A stretch of DNA of 64,000 nt from Pseudomonadota bacterium (GTDB taxonomy: Bacteria; Pseudomonadota; Alphaproteobacteria; Rhizobiales; Xanthobacteraceae): the NCBI GenBank assembly GCA_023387735.1, contig JAEWHP010000023.1:62001-126000 (forward strand). The letters run 5' to 3'. The translations under genes and the position numbers were made by a program. The notes under the pieces were generated by a model. The model saw only the letters and a program-made list of their open reading frames with translations, made no database searches and was not told where the DNA came from. Positions 1-8,561 of the stretch are shown here, in pieces. How positions within the stretch are numbered: position 1 is the stretch's first letter; each line of letters begins with the position of its first letter.

Positions 1-1114
1 GCATCGAGCGCTGCAGGCCGCTGATCCGGTGCAGGATGTTGCGGCCGACATAGAGCCAGACGAACAGGATCGAGCCGAGCAGCGTCGCCACGCCGAGCCC
101 GAGCATCGCCATGGTCGCGAACGAGATCTCCTGGCGCGCTCTCATGGTCGCGGCGTCGGTCTCCTTCTGCACGCCGTCGACCAGCTGCTGAACGCTGATG
201 CCTAGTCCCACATTGAGCTTGCGGGTTTCCTCCAGGATGGTCTGGCCATAATCGTCCGCGTCCAGCTCCTGCTGACGGACCTTGAAGACGCCGGTCTTGC
301 CGTCGCCCAGCGCCAGCAAATTCGCCGTGGCGGCCTTGACCGCCCGCATCGCCGTGGTGTTGGGAAGCTTGTCGGCATTCGACTTCACGCGCGCCTGCGC
401 GGTGCGGAAATCCTTGGCGATGGCCTCGAGCGTTTCGGCGTTGTTGGTCGACAGCGCAGCGATCATGTCGAACGCGATCATGTTGCCGCTGGAGGCGATG
501 TCACCGAGTTGGTCGGCGGCCCTGTGGCCCTTGATGGCGTCGTCCTGCGAGAAGCTGCCGGCGGCATAGATGCTCTGCAGTTCGGTCTGGGCATGCAGCG
601 CCGCGGGGCCGGCGGCGGCGATGAAGCGCCGTTGCGCCTTGCGTACCGCGTCGTAGAGCTTCTCGTGCTGGGCGGCGAGTTCGAGCCGCTCGCGTGCGGC
701 CGAGCCCAGGCTCTTGATCATGTCGTCGATGTTCTTGACGTTCTCGGTGAGCGCTGCGACGACCGCCTTGTCGGCGCCGAGCTCGACGATCTCGCCGAGC
801 TTCTGCAGCGCGATCGTCTGGGTTTCCTTCATCTTCCTGGTGCGGTCGGCCAGCGCCTCTTCGCTGCGCGCGGCCAGCAGCGCCGGCCCCTGGTTGGCGA
901 GGCTCGTGCTCTGCGCCGAAAGTTGCAGGCTGGCGGCAAGGCGGGGAATGTCGCGCCCGCTCAGGTCGCCCATGGTTCCGCCGAGCCGTCCGAGCATCAG
1001 CCCGGCGCCTGCGCTGATGATGATTGCCATGCCGGCGATGACGGCGAAGGCGGCAAAGAGACTGCCCCTGACACCGAAGCCCTTGCGTGCTGGTTTGCTG
1101 ATCTTGAAGGCCAT
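1..1114 (-). CDS. Methyl-accepting chemotaxis/HAMP receptor, N-terminal part (cut by window edge)
   Basis: Frame is open from an ATG at 1114 to the left edge (371 codons). After a short basic N-terminus comes a membrane segment (about residues 12-32), then a roughly 290-residue Ala-rich helical periplasmic sensor. A second membrane segment follows, then the start of a HAMP linker (VGRNILHRISGLQRS) at the very edge. This is the usual layout of a transmembrane chemoreceptor or a HAMP sensor kinase. The signalling module is outside the window, so the two cannot be told apart; chemoreceptor is preferred from the long helical sensor. No partner gene is visible. Confidence 0.7.
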   Translation of the reverse strand, partial: MAFKISKPARKGFGVRGSLFAAFAVIAGMAIIISAGAGLMLGRLGGTMGDLSGRDIPRLAASLQLSAQSTSLANQGPALLAARSEEALADRTRKMKETQTIALQKLGEIVELGADKAVVAALTENVKNIDDMIKSLGSAARERLELAAQHEKLYDAVRKAQRRFIAAAGPAALHAQTELQSIYAAGSFSQDDAIKGHRAADQLGDIASSGNMIAFDMIAALSTNNAETLEAIAKDFRTAQARVKSNADKLPNTTAMRAVKAATANLLALGDGKTGVFKVRQQELDADDYGQTILEETRKLNVGLGISVQQLVDGVQKETDAATMRARQEISFATMAMLGLGVATLLGSILFVWLYVGRNILHRISGLQRSM

Positions 1115-1260
1115 TTGCTACCGCCCCGTCTGCGCTACCTTGGGATGTTTCCTCGCGCGGCAGTATCGCGGTACCAAGTTAACAAGTTGGGAAAACCCGG
1201 GCCTTTTTGACGGCTTTTCAGCGCAAATACGCTGGATGGGGCGTATTTTCCGTCAGGTGG

Positions 1261-1292
1261 AAAACAAAAAGGCCGGCGAAACCGCCGGCCTT
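1261..1292 (-). terminator. Rho-independent terminator of the beta-barrel gene
   Basis: Read on the minus strand, a 10-bp stem (AAGGCCGGCG/CGCCGGCCTT) with a 4-nt loop is followed by TTTTTGTTTT. It lies about 25 nt after the stop of the beta-barrel gene at 1317. Confidence 0.85.
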
Positions 1293-1316
1293 CCGCAATC
1301 CAGAATTGAAAGGCGC

Positions 1317-2042
1317 TCAGTAGCGCGCAACCACCGGGCTGCTGCCGAAGCTGAAGCGGTAGTTTACGCCGACCTTGAAGGTGTGCTCGTCGAAGCGGAA
1401 GTTGCCGAACGGCACCAGCGGCCCCGGGCTGACGAAGTGGGTGCTGCCGAAATCGTAATACATGTACTCGCCCTTGGCCGACCAGTTCGGGGCGAACATG
1501 TATTCGAGGCCGGCACCGAAGGTGTAGCCGTTGCGATGGTTGCCATCGAGGATGAAGGCGACCGGGACACCGGCGAAGGTCAGCGTGTCGCGGTTGTCGG
1601 AATAGGCGTAACCGCCTTTGACGTAGACCAGGCCCGGACCCCAGGTGTAGCCGAAGCGGCCGGTGATCGAGCCGATCCCGCGCTGGTTGCTGGTGTAGAC
1701 GAAGCCGCCGGGGAAGGCCGCGTTGAGGCCGCCATTGCCGAGCCAGCTATACTGGCCTTCCAGGCCGAGCACCCAGCTCGGCGAGAACTGCCAGTCGGCG
1801 CCAACCTGCAGGCCGCCGAGGACGCGGGCGCTGTAATCGCTGAGCACGAGGCCGCTGAAATCGTTGCTGCCGTTGAAGGCGCCGCCGACATGGCCGCCGA
1901 TATAGAAGCCGGTCCAGTTATAGATCGGCGCGGCGTAGGCGGGGGGCTGCTTGTAGTAACGGCCGCCAAGATCGGCGCCGAGGGCCGGCGAGGCGGCGCC
2001 GACGGTGGCGAGGGCTGCAAGGGCGAGCAGGATCTTCTTCAT
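1317..2042 (-). CDS. Outer-membrane beta-barrel protein (Omp25/Omp31 type)
   Basis: 241 residues. The start at 2042 gives a classic signal peptide (MKKILLALAALATVGAASPA, cleaved near LGAD) with a GGAG Shine-Dalgarno about 9 nt upstream; an upstream ATG at 2105 would only add a basic tail. The mature part alternates aromatic and polar strands (YNWTGFYIGGHVGGAFNGS, GRFGYTWGPGLVYVKGGYAY) and ends in a strand closing with aromatic residues (FKVGVNYRFSF), the pattern of an eight-stranded barrel sorted by the BAM machinery. Such Omp25/31 proteins are abundant surface proteins in Rhizobiales. A good terminator follows, so it is probably monocistronic. Confidence 0.85.
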   Translation of the reverse strand: MKKILLALAALATVGAASPALGADLGGRYYKQPPAYAAPIYNWTGFYIGGHVGGAFNGSNDFSGLVLSDYSARVLGGLQVGADWQFSPSWVLGLEGQYSWLGNGGLNAAFPGGFVYTSNQRGIGSITGRFGYTWGPGLVYVKGGYAYSDNRDTLTFAGVPVAFILDGNHRNGYTFGAGLEYMFAPNWSAKGEYMYYDFGSTHFVSPGPLVPFGNFRFDEHTFKVGVNYRFSFGSSPVVARY

Positions 2043-2265
2043 GTGCTTGGTCTCCGAAAAACCGTTTCGGCGACCGGGTGCGGGCCGCCTTCCAAGGCGA
2101 CGCAAATAGACGGCTTTTGTCTAAAATGCTGTCACTTCGGGGAGACAGCGGCTGGCAACCCAACCCATTGGCAAACAAACGATTTTTGTGCTTAATGAAG
2201 ACCTAATCAAAGGTAAGCAAAGGCTTAATTTCGGGGGGCCGGAGGGCGCTTCCCGCAAGCTTCCC

Positions 2266-2586
2266 TTAACCAATGCGGCGGCGCACGTCGCTGCGCATCT
2301 GTTCTCGAAAGGCCTGCCGGCGGGCTGGCCGCTCCTTCACCGGGACGTCGTGGCGGTCGAACACGTTGAACATTTCGAGGATTGGGTAGCGATCGCTGGC
2401 CATCGCGACAATGCGGAGGAATTCTGCGACGGGGCCGATTGGCCCGGTCACCTCCCATTTGCGGATGGTGTCGGCGCCGTCGCCGGGCGGCAGGCCGCAG
2501 AGTTTCGCCATGTCGGCGACCGACAGCGGCTGGCCGATGGCCTCGCCGAGATGGCTGCGGAGTTGCTTCAATTCGGCGCCGGTCAC
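2266..2586 (-). CDS. Small helix-turn-helix DNA-binding protein
   Basis: 106 residues. The first half carries a Cro/CI-like helix-turn-helix: a helix (ELKQLRSHLGEAIG), then LSVADMAKLCGLPPG, then a recognition helix with IRKWE. A Gly/Pro linker and a second helical region follow, and the C-terminus is basic. I see no sensor domain or operon partner. Target unknown; autoregulation is possible given the divergent small membrane gene at 2685. Confidence 0.6.
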   Translation of the reverse strand: MTGAELKQLRSHLGEAIGQPLSVADMAKLCGLPPGDGADTIRKWEVTGPIGPVAEFLRIVAMASDRYPILEMFNVFDRHDVPVKERPARRQAFREQMRSDVRRRIG

Positions 2587-2684
2587 GGATTCTCCGTCTG
2601 AATGTCATCTGTGAAGTACGTCACACACAGTGCCTGAGGTCCAAGCTATACGCGACGCAACTGGTTCCTGATGAGGAGGCAACC

Positions 2685-2909
2685 ATGCGTCGTTTACTCG
2701 AAAGCCTCATGCCCGACGAGCGCCAAATCTACTGGCGATTGGTCGGAGGCATGTTTGTTCTCTACGTCGTGCTGATGGGCACGGCTGCAACGCTGTTCGT
2801 CAATCACGAACCGACGCGCAAGCTTGCGCGTGATCCCGCCACGACTATGGCAACTGACCGCTCCATTACTCCGGTCTCCACAACCCTGCGGCAGGCTGCG
2901 CGCGATTGA
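2685..2909 (+). CDS. Small single-pass membrane protein
   Basis: 74 residues. The start at 2685 is set by a strong Shine-Dalgarno (GAGGAGGC, ends 5 nt upstream). A charged N-terminus (MRRLLESLMPDERQIYWR) leads into one hydrophobic helix (GGMFVLYVVLMGTAATLFV, about residues 24-42) and a short polar tail rich in Thr and Arg. No family recognised. It stands alone, convergent with the beta-glucosidase gene. Confidence 0.55.
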   Translation: MRRLLESLMPDERQIYWRLVGGMFVLYVVLMGTAATLFVNHEPTRKLARDPATTMATDRSITPVSTTLRQAARD

Positions 2910-2924
2910 GTTTGGCGGTCGCCG

Positions 2925-4391
2925 TCAGACGCCGATCGCGTTGCGGGCCACCACGTCGCGATAGAAGGCGGCGCTGAGTTTAGGGGTCCGGCGCTGCGTC
3001 TTGAAGTCGACATGGTAGATGCCGAAGCGCTTCTTGTAGCCGTAGATCCATTCGAAATTATCCATCAGGCTCCACAGGAAATAGCCGCGCACCGGAACGC
3101 CCTCCGACGTCGCGCGCTGCAACTGCCGCAGATAATTGCGCAGATACATGATGCGATCGAGATCGTAGATCTGGCCGTCGGCGCTGACCTTGTCCTCTGA
3201 CGAGGTGCCGTTCTCGCTGATGTAGATGTTCTCGATGTTCCAGACCTTTGCCGCCAGCCGCGGCGCCCAGTAGATCGTCTCGGGGCCGACGCGCAGCCAA
3301 TCCGAACTCATGTGCGGGAATGACGCGGGGAAGGGCAGCATTTTCCAGCCCGGCGCCTTGTCTGACGCGGCGATGTAGAATTGCGGCGCGTAGATGTTGA
3401 GGCCGACGAAATCGTTCGGCGAGGAAATGATCTTCAATTCTTCTGCTGTGAATTTCGGCGCGTTCCTGCCTGCATATTGCAGGAAGCCGTCGGTGTATTT
3501 GCCCTCGAGGATGACGCCGAGGAAGCCCGAGTTGAGTTCGCGCGTCGCGATCTCGGCGGCGCGGACGTGCTCGGGCGTGTCGAATGCCGGCACGCAGGTC
3601 GCGAGGTTTTCCGCGGGACCGACCTTGGTGCCGGCGCGCCCGCGCGCGCGGATCGCCTGCACGGCAAGCCCATGCGCGAGCGCGACATGGTGGCGGACCT
3701 GGTTGACGTCGGCATCCGGCAACTTCAGCCCCGGTGCATCGATCCCCAATCCGTAGCCGAAGGTCACGAACCTGCCGGCCTCGTTGATGGTGAAGATCGA
3801 TTTGACGCGATCGGTCAGGCGCGCCGCCATGTGGCCCGCATATTCGGCGAACGCCTTCGAGGTCTCGCTGGAGCGCCAGCCGCCGCGCTTGTCCTCGAGC
3901 GCCTGCGGCAGGTCCCAGTGATACAGCGTCGCGTACGGCTCGATGCCGTTCTTCAACAATTCGTCGACGAGTCGGTCGTAGAAGTCGAGCCCCTTCGGAT
4001 TCGGCGCCCCCGTTCCGTCCGGAAACACCCGCGGCCATGCGATGGAAAACCGGTAGGCTTTCGCGCCGGTTTCCTTGATCAGGCCGATGTCTTCCTTGTA
4101 GCGATGGTAGTGTTCGTTGGCGCGGTCGCCGGTGGCGCCGTCCTCGATCTTGCCCGGCGTGTGCGAGAACGTATCCCAGATCGAGCGGCCGCGGCCGTCC
4201 TCATTGACGGCACCCTCGATCTGGTAGGACGAGGTGGCGGTGCCCCAGACGAAATCCTTCGGGAAGCCGCTCGGCGCGTGCCGGTCGGCCGACGGCTGCG
4301 CGGCGGCGTCGCCACGTGCCGCCGCGACGCCGAGCGCGGAAAAACCCGCTAGCTTTGCAAAGCGGCGGCGCGAGAATTTTCCGAACATCAT
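2925..4391 (-). CDS. Tat-exported family GH1 beta-glucosidase
   Basis: 488 residues. Residues 1-31 are a twin-arginine signal (SRRRFAKLAGFSALGVAAA), so the folded enzyme should be exported. Full-length GH1 TIM barrel: WGTATSSYQIEGA at 49-61, YRFSIAWPRVFP near 113-124, acid/base Glu204 in TINEAG, nucleophile Glu393 in YISENGTS, and the aglycone-site WSLMDNFEW at 440-448. Family members cleave terminal non-reducing beta-glucosides (cellobiose, aryl or plant glucosides). The residue after the acid/base Glu is Ala, where Pro is usual, a conservative oddity. Export by Tat is less common for GH1, which is generally cytoplasmic. No transporter is adjacent. Confidence 0.9.
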   Translation of the reverse strand: MMFGKFSRRRFAKLAGFSALGVAAARGDAAAQPSADRHAPSGFPKDFVWGTATSSYQIEGAVNEDGRGRSIWDTFSHTPGKIEDGATGDRANEHYHRYKEDIGLIKETGAKAYRFSIAWPRVFPDGTGAPNPKGLDFYDRLVDELLKNGIEPYATLYHWDLPQALEDKRGGWRSSETSKAFAEYAGHMAARLTDRVKSIFTINEAGRFVTFGYGLGIDAPGLKLPDADVNQVRHHVALAHGLAVQAIRARGRAGTKVGPAENLATCVPAFDTPEHVRAAEIATRELNSGFLGVILEGKYTDGFLQYAGRNAPKFTAEELKIISSPNDFVGLNIYAPQFYIAASDKAPGWKMLPFPASFPHMSSDWLRVGPETIYWAPRLAAKVWNIENIYISENGTSSEDKVSADGQIYDLDRIMYLRNYLRQLQRATSEGVPVRGYFLWSLMDNFEWIYGYKKRFGIYHVDFKTQRRTPKLSAAFYRDVVARNAIGV

Positions 4392-4583
4392 TGTCTCCGG
4401 TCGGTGGGCTGCCGATCCTTCTCTTGGATGCAGCGTCGCAACTTATCATGATACGTGAACCAGCCTCGGCGCCAGCGTCAATGATGGATGAACCCGGCGA
4501 CGCGATGGCGCAGGTCGAGATGCATGGCAGTGGAGCGAATTGATCGTTCTCGCTATCATTTCCCGCGAGCGAGAGTCGAAATC

Positions 4584-5579
4584 ATGAATGCTGTTGACGG
4601 ACAGGACATCAACCGGACGCTGGAATACCGGACAACAGCGCACATCGTCCGGATGCTTCCGGCGGGCCTGCTGCTGATCTTCCTGGGTCTCTTCATATTG
4701 GTGTTAGCTGATCCTGCGCCAATCTGGACGATTGTGGGAGCGGCCTTTTGCCTGATCGTCGGATTCGGACTGGTCGGGCTTGCGCTCTGGCGCCGCATCG
4801 ATCACGGCAAACCGTTGTTTGCGCTTTCGCCGGACGGCATCCGTTACCGCATCCCGGGGATCAAGGCGTTCAACATTCCCTGGAGCGAAGTTCGAGCGGT
4901 CGACTCGATCGATGTCGAGGCGACGTATTGGAGTTTCTGGGATTTTTACCACGGCTTTCGGCCAATTCCGAACCGCAAGGTCGTGAACCATTTCAACGTC
5001 ACCGTGGTGCTGGTGTCGAGGCAATTCTACGACGCGCGAATGTTTGCTCCCTGGTTCTTCCTGCAAGGTCTTGGCTGGAGGGCCAACTTCATCCCGAAGG
5101 ACTCGCTGGTCCAGGTCGCCCTGCACCACGATCTCGTGTGGGTCGCGCCGCGATCGTTGCGCGATGCGGTGGAAGCGCGATGGATCGCCTTTCGCGATCG
5201 CCCCGGCAGGACGAGCGTTCCAAGCGTTGCTGCGGGACAGCAGAATGCGACGGCAGCTTCAAAGCCCGCCATCGCTCGCGCTGTGCCCGAGACGGTCGTT
5301 GCGATGGGTGACAACCCGAAATCGGTGTCGCGGTGGCAGGTGGTAGCCAGCACGGTTCTCGCAGTCGGCATCGTCATCATGCTGGCCAATCTCGCCGGAT
5401 TTTGGGATCTGCCGGGACAGAATGAGGTGCGCGAAGCCCGAACCAAGGCGCGCACCGAACAGAAAGCCTGGGCGGACTCGATCAAGCGGAGCAGGGAAGA
5501 CAGCAAAAGGCTCGAGGCCGAGCAGAAAGAGTTACGAAGGCAGCTCGACGAGGATATGCGCCGCATGTTCACCCGATAG
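4584..5579 (+). CDS. Membrane protein with C-terminal coiled coil, unknown function
   Basis: 331 residues from the ATG at 4584 (a GAGAG sequence lies just upstream; an in-frame start at 4488 has no ribosome site). Two adjacent membrane helices occupy about residues 25-68 (MLPAGLLLIFLGLFILVLA, then IWTIVGAAFCLIVGFGLVG). A soluble PH-like/bacterial-STM part follows with GIRYRIPGIKAFNIPWSEV, then a third helix near residue 255-275 and a charged C-terminal coiled coil rich in Glu, Lys and Arg. The region after the helices looks like the membrane-linked fold in which a short sequence sets the IPWSEV strand. Function not recognised. Confidence 0.6.
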   Translation: MNAVDGQDINRTLEYRTTAHIVRMLPAGLLLIFLGLFILVLADPAPIWTIVGAAFCLIVGFGLVGLALWRRIDHGKPLFALSPDGIRYRIPGIKAFNIPWSEVRAVDSIDVEATYWSFWDFYHGFRPIPNRKVVNHFNVTVVLVSRQFYDARMFAPWFFLQGLGWRANFIPKDSLVQVALHHDLVWVAPRSLRDAVEARWIAFRDRPGRTSVPSVAAGQQNATAASKPAIARAVPETVVAMGDNPKSVSRWQVVASTVLAVGIVIMLANLAGFWDLPGQNEVREARTKARTEQKAWADSIKRSREDSKRLEAEQKELRRQLDEDMRRMFTR

Positions 5580-5704
5580 CTTTTCGAGTGACTGCCTGCA
5601 CCGTGTTTTTGCGGAAAGATTGCTGCGATTTAACTGGCCGATTTCTCCTTGTCGCGCGATAGCAGCCCGCGCGGCCAGCACCGGCGCGCGAACATTCGAG
5701 AGCG

Positions 5705-5923
5705 ATGCCGGAAATCGAAATCACCGACGAGTGCCGCGCATTGATGGCGGCCGAGTTCCCGTTCGAGCAGACCGTGCATCGCTCGCAAAGCGGCGCGTGG
5801 CAGATGCAGATCGACCTGGAAACCTGGCAGCGCCTGCAGAAGGTGCGGCGGCACGGCGAAACCATTTCCGACTGCATCATCCGCGTCATCATCGTCACCC
5901 AGCACGGGCGCGGCTTGCGGTGA
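5705..5923 (+). CDS. Conserved small protein, unknown function
   Basis: 72 residues. Acidic N-terminal half (MPEIEITDECRALMAAEFP) then a mixed region (SGAWQMQIDLETWQRLQKVR) that resembles a small alpha/beta domain. No signal or membrane segment. Codon use matches the neighbours, and the frame is distinct from the flanking genes. Possibly co-transcribed with the upstream membrane gene (125-nt gap). Function not recognised. Confidence 0.5.
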   Translation: MPEIEITDECRALMAAEFPFEQTVHRSQSGAWQMQIDLETWQRLQKVRRHGETISDCIIRVIIVTQHGRGLR

Positions 5924-5946
5924 TGGCTCTCCGGGCCAGACGTCAG

Positions 5947-6654
5947 TTACTTCGCTGAGAACTCATCGTCTCCGCCCGCGGATGTGCGGAGCATGACCTG
6001 CCGCCCTGCGTGAATGTGCGCGCGCATCACCGCCACGGCCCAATCGGCATTGCGGCCATCGATGGCCTCGACCAGATCGTAATGATGGCTGACGCTACGC
6101 GCCAGTTCCTGCCGGTCGAAGCGCGTGAAAGTGCGCACCACGAGCGGGATTTCGACGAGCTGGACGACGAGGCTGACGAGGCGCTGGTTGGCGGCCGAAG
6201 CGACAATCAGGCTGTGGAAGCGATTGTTCAACTCGGTGATGCGGACATAGTCCGGTTCCGCTCCGCCGAACGCGGCTTTTTCAATTTCGCTTGCGAGTGC
6301 GCGCAGTTCGGTCACCTGCGCGGGCGTGGCGTGGCGCGCCGCCTGTCCCGCCGCGTAGCTTTCGAGCTCGACGCGCAGCGCAAAGATCTCCTCGATGTCG
6401 TGATGGGACCAGCCGGGCACGCGGACGCCGAGATGCGGTTCGAACGACACCAACTGCTCGCTGGCGAGCCGGCGCAGCGCCTCGCGCACCGGGGTGCGGC
6501 TGATGCCGAGTTCGGCCGCGAGTTCGCTTTCGCGCAGGTGCGAGCCGGGCGCCCAGCGGCCGGCCGCCAGGCCCTGTCGGATCGCGCTGTAAGCGACATC
6601 GGAGGCGCGCAGGCGCTCGGGTCGGTTCAAGGAATTGATCTTCCCGCTGGACAA
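5947..6654 (-). CDS. GntR-family (FadR/FCD) transcriptional regulator
   Basis: 235 residues. An N-terminal winged helix-turn-helix (about 18-80) has the GntR signature APGSHLRESELAAELGISRT followed by PVREALRRLASEQLV. An FCD ligand/metal domain (about 88-220) includes EIFALRVELESYAA, the helix with NNRFHSLIV, and SHHYDLVEAID, whose His residues form the usual metal site. It is divergent from the ABC importer and lyase-family genes, with a perfect palindrome between them (6663-6674). The simplest reading is a regulator that represses itself and that catabolic operon until its substrate is present. Confidence 0.9.
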   Translation of the reverse strand: MSSGKINSLNRPERLRASDVAYSAIRQGLAAGRWAPGSHLRESELAAELGISRTPVREALRRLASEQLVSFEPHLGVRVPGWSHHDIEEIFALRVELESYAAGQAARHATPAQVTELRALASEIEKAAFGGAEPDYVRITELNNRFHSLIVASAANQRLVSLVVQLVEIPLVVRTFTRFDRQELARSVSHHYDLVEAIDGRNADWAVAVMRAHIHAGRQVMLRTSAGGDDEFSAK

Positions 6655-6662
6655 GATGGCTC

Positions 6663-6674
6663 ATTGTATACAAT
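6663..6674. promoter_or_regulatory. Probable GntR operator ATTGTATACAAT
   Basis: A perfect 12-bp palindrome, 9 nt upstream of the GntR start and 88 nt upstream of the importer gene. FCD-type GntR proteins commonly bind TTGTATACAA or close variants, so this is likely the autoregulatory operator shared by the divergent units. Confidence 0.7.
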
Positions 6675-6762
6675 ATGACCGTAGAACAATAGGGCATATC
6701 GGCGAAATAGACCGATATTTGCTGGATTGGTTCGATCTGGCAATCATTCCGGGAGGATGGCG

Positions 6763-7713
6763 ATGATGAGCGTTGTGTACAAATTAGTGCTGGGCTGTGC
6801 CTTGGGTCTGGCTGCCTTGACCGCGCCACGCCCGGCTGCGGCCGAACAGATCACCGTCACGCATTGGGGCGTGCTGATGTACGGCGCGCCCTACGCGATC
6901 GCGATCGAGAAGGGCTATTACAAGGAGGCCGGCCTCGACATCGACGGCGTGCTCACGTCGAAGGGCGGTGGCACCACGATGCGAAACGTGATGGCCTCCG
7001 GCCTGCCATATGGCGAGGTGGCGTTGTCGGCCGCGCTTGCCGCCATGAAGCAGGGCATCGATCTGAAGATCATCCATACCGGCGTGCGCACCGCCGGCGA
7101 GATTCTCTGGGTCACGCTGCCGGATTCCGGCGTCTCGTCGGTCAAGGACCTCGCAGGCAAAAAGGTCGCCTTCACGTCGCCCAAGTCGGTCACCGACATG
7201 CTGCTGACGATGGTGAGCGACAAGCACGGCATCAAGTCGGAGACCGTCGCGGCCGGCGGCATCGGCGCCGGGCTGACGATGGTCGAGCAGAAGGCCGTGG
7301 TCGCCGCGCCCGTGATGGATCCGGTCTGGTCCAAGGTACAGGCCAAGTTCAAGCCGGTATTTTTCGCCAAGGACGAATTGCCGCCGATGGTTCAGACGGT
7401 CGGCGTCACGACGTCGGAATACGCCAAAGCCAACAAGGACAAATTGCGCAAGCTGGTGCAGGCGCGCGCCAGGGCGGTGGCCTTCCTCTACGCCAATCCG
7501 GAGGAGACGGCCAAAATCGTGGCGAAGCGTTATGAAATCGACGAGAAGGTCACGCTCGCCGCGGTCAACAATCTGATCGCGATGAAATACTGGAGCGACG
7601 GCGCATTCGAGTACGACGCCATGGATAACATGGTGAAGGGGCTGCAGATCATCGGCGAACTCGACGGCAAGGTCGAGTGGAACAAGGTCGTCGACGAAAG
7701 CTACCTGAAGTGA
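6763..7713 (+). CDS. ABC transporter substrate-binding protein (NMT1/SsuA-ThiY-like)
   Basis: 316 residues. Several ATGs are possible; the one at 6763 sits 6 nt after GGGAGG, whereas the ATG at 6757 abuts it. Signal peptide MMSVVYKLVLGCALGLAALT, cut near PAAAEQ. The mature protein has the NMT1-like fold: THWGVLMYGAPYAIAIEKGYY near the N-terminus, GLDIDGVLTSKGGGTTMRN, then SVKDLAGKKVAFTSPKSVT. It should deliver a small ligand to the ATPase and two permeases that follow with overlapping or near-touching ends. The family includes receptors for sulfonates, pyrimidines and nitrate; the ligand here cannot be read. Confidence 0.85.
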   Translation: MMSVVYKLVLGCALGLAALTAPRPAAAEQITVTHWGVLMYGAPYAIAIEKGYYKEAGLDIDGVLTSKGGGTTMRNVMASGLPYGEVALSAALAAMKQGIDLKIIHTGVRTAGEILWVTLPDSGVSSVKDLAGKKVAFTSPKSVTDMLLTMVSDKHGIKSETVAAGGIGAGLTMVEQKAVVAAPVMDPVWSKVQAKFKPVFFAKDELPPMVQTVGVTTSEYAKANKDKLRKLVQARARAVAFLYANPEETAKIVAKRYEIDEKVTLAAVNNLIAMKYWSDGAFEYDAMDNMVKGLQIIGELDGKVEWNKVVDESYLK

Positions 7714-8561
7714 GCGCCGTTGCGCGCAGGATGGACGATGCGATGCGCGAGGCCTCCGGGGACGATTTGCACGCCGAAATGCGCGGCGTCACCCGAATTT
7801 ATCCCGGCGGCATCCACGCGCTCGCCGCCACCGACCTGCGCTTGCGGCGAGGCGAATTCTATTCGGTAATCGGCCCGTCCGGCTGCGGGAAGTCGACGCT
7901 GCTCGATGTGCTCGCCGGCCTGTCGAAGCCGACCGGCGGCGAGGTGCTGTTCGAGGGCCGTCCGCTCGACGGCCGCGTGCCCGAGGGCATAGGCGTGGTG
8001 TTTCAGGAGGATGCCTCCTTTGCCTGGCTCAACGTCGCCGACAACATCACCTTCGGCCTCCGACGCAACGGGGTCGATGCCGCGGAGATCGCGCGCCGGC
8101 TCGACGATGCGCTGCGGCTGATGGGGCTGGTCGATTTCGCAAGCGCCTATCCGGCGCAGCTTTCGGGCGGCATGCGCCAGCGCGTCTGCATCGCACGGAC
8201 GCTGGTGATGCAGCCGCGCATGATCCTGCTCGACGAGCCGTTTGGCGCGCTCGACGCGCAGACGCGGCTGGTGATGGGCGACGAATTGCTCAAGGTCTGG
8301 CGGGCCACGGGCGCGACCGTCCTGCTGATCACACATGCCCTCGACGAGGCCGCGATGCTGTCCGACCGGATCGGCGTGATGTCGGCCCGGCCGGGGCATA
8401 TCATCGAGGAACTGGAAACCGGCTGGCCGCTCGAGCGGGATTCGCGCATCGCGGCCGATCCGGCTTTCGGCGCGATCACCGCGCGGCTGTGGTCGGTGCT
8501 GCGCGAGGAATCGCTGAAGACGATGCGGCAAGGAAAACCGTTACAAGGCAAGCCGTCGTGA
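7710..8561 (+). CDS. ABC transporter ATP-binding protein (SsuB/TauB-like)
   Basis: About 283 residues from a GTG at 7710 that overlaps the previous stop; an ATG at 7731 is the alternative and has no better ribosome site. Walker A GPSGCGKST, Q-loop VVFQED, signature LSGGMRQR, Walker B MILLDEPFGALD and the switch His (LLITHALDEA) are all intact. This is the energy unit of the importer, pairing with permeases at 8558 and 9309. The coupling of the starts points to one mRNA. Confidence 0.9.
   Translation: MSAVARRMDDAMREASGDDLHAEMRGVTRIYPGGIHALAATDLRLRRGEFYSVIGPSGCGKSTLLDVLAGLSKPTGGEVLFEGRPLDGRVPEGIGVVFQEDASFAWLNVADNITFGLRRNGVDAAEIARRLDDALRLMGLVDFASAYPAQLSGGMRQRVCIARTLVMQPRMILLDEPFGALDAQTRLVMGDELLKVWRATGATVLLITHALDEAAMLSDRIGVMSARPGHIIEELETGWPLERDSRIAADPAFGAITARLWSVLREESLKTMRQGKPLQGKPS

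Noticed and set aside
714..2195. Long open frame of 493 codons on the plus strand across the MCP and beta-barrel genes
   Set aside because: Antisense shadow of two convincing minus-strand genes in high-GC DNA; its product is low-complexity with no recognisable domain.
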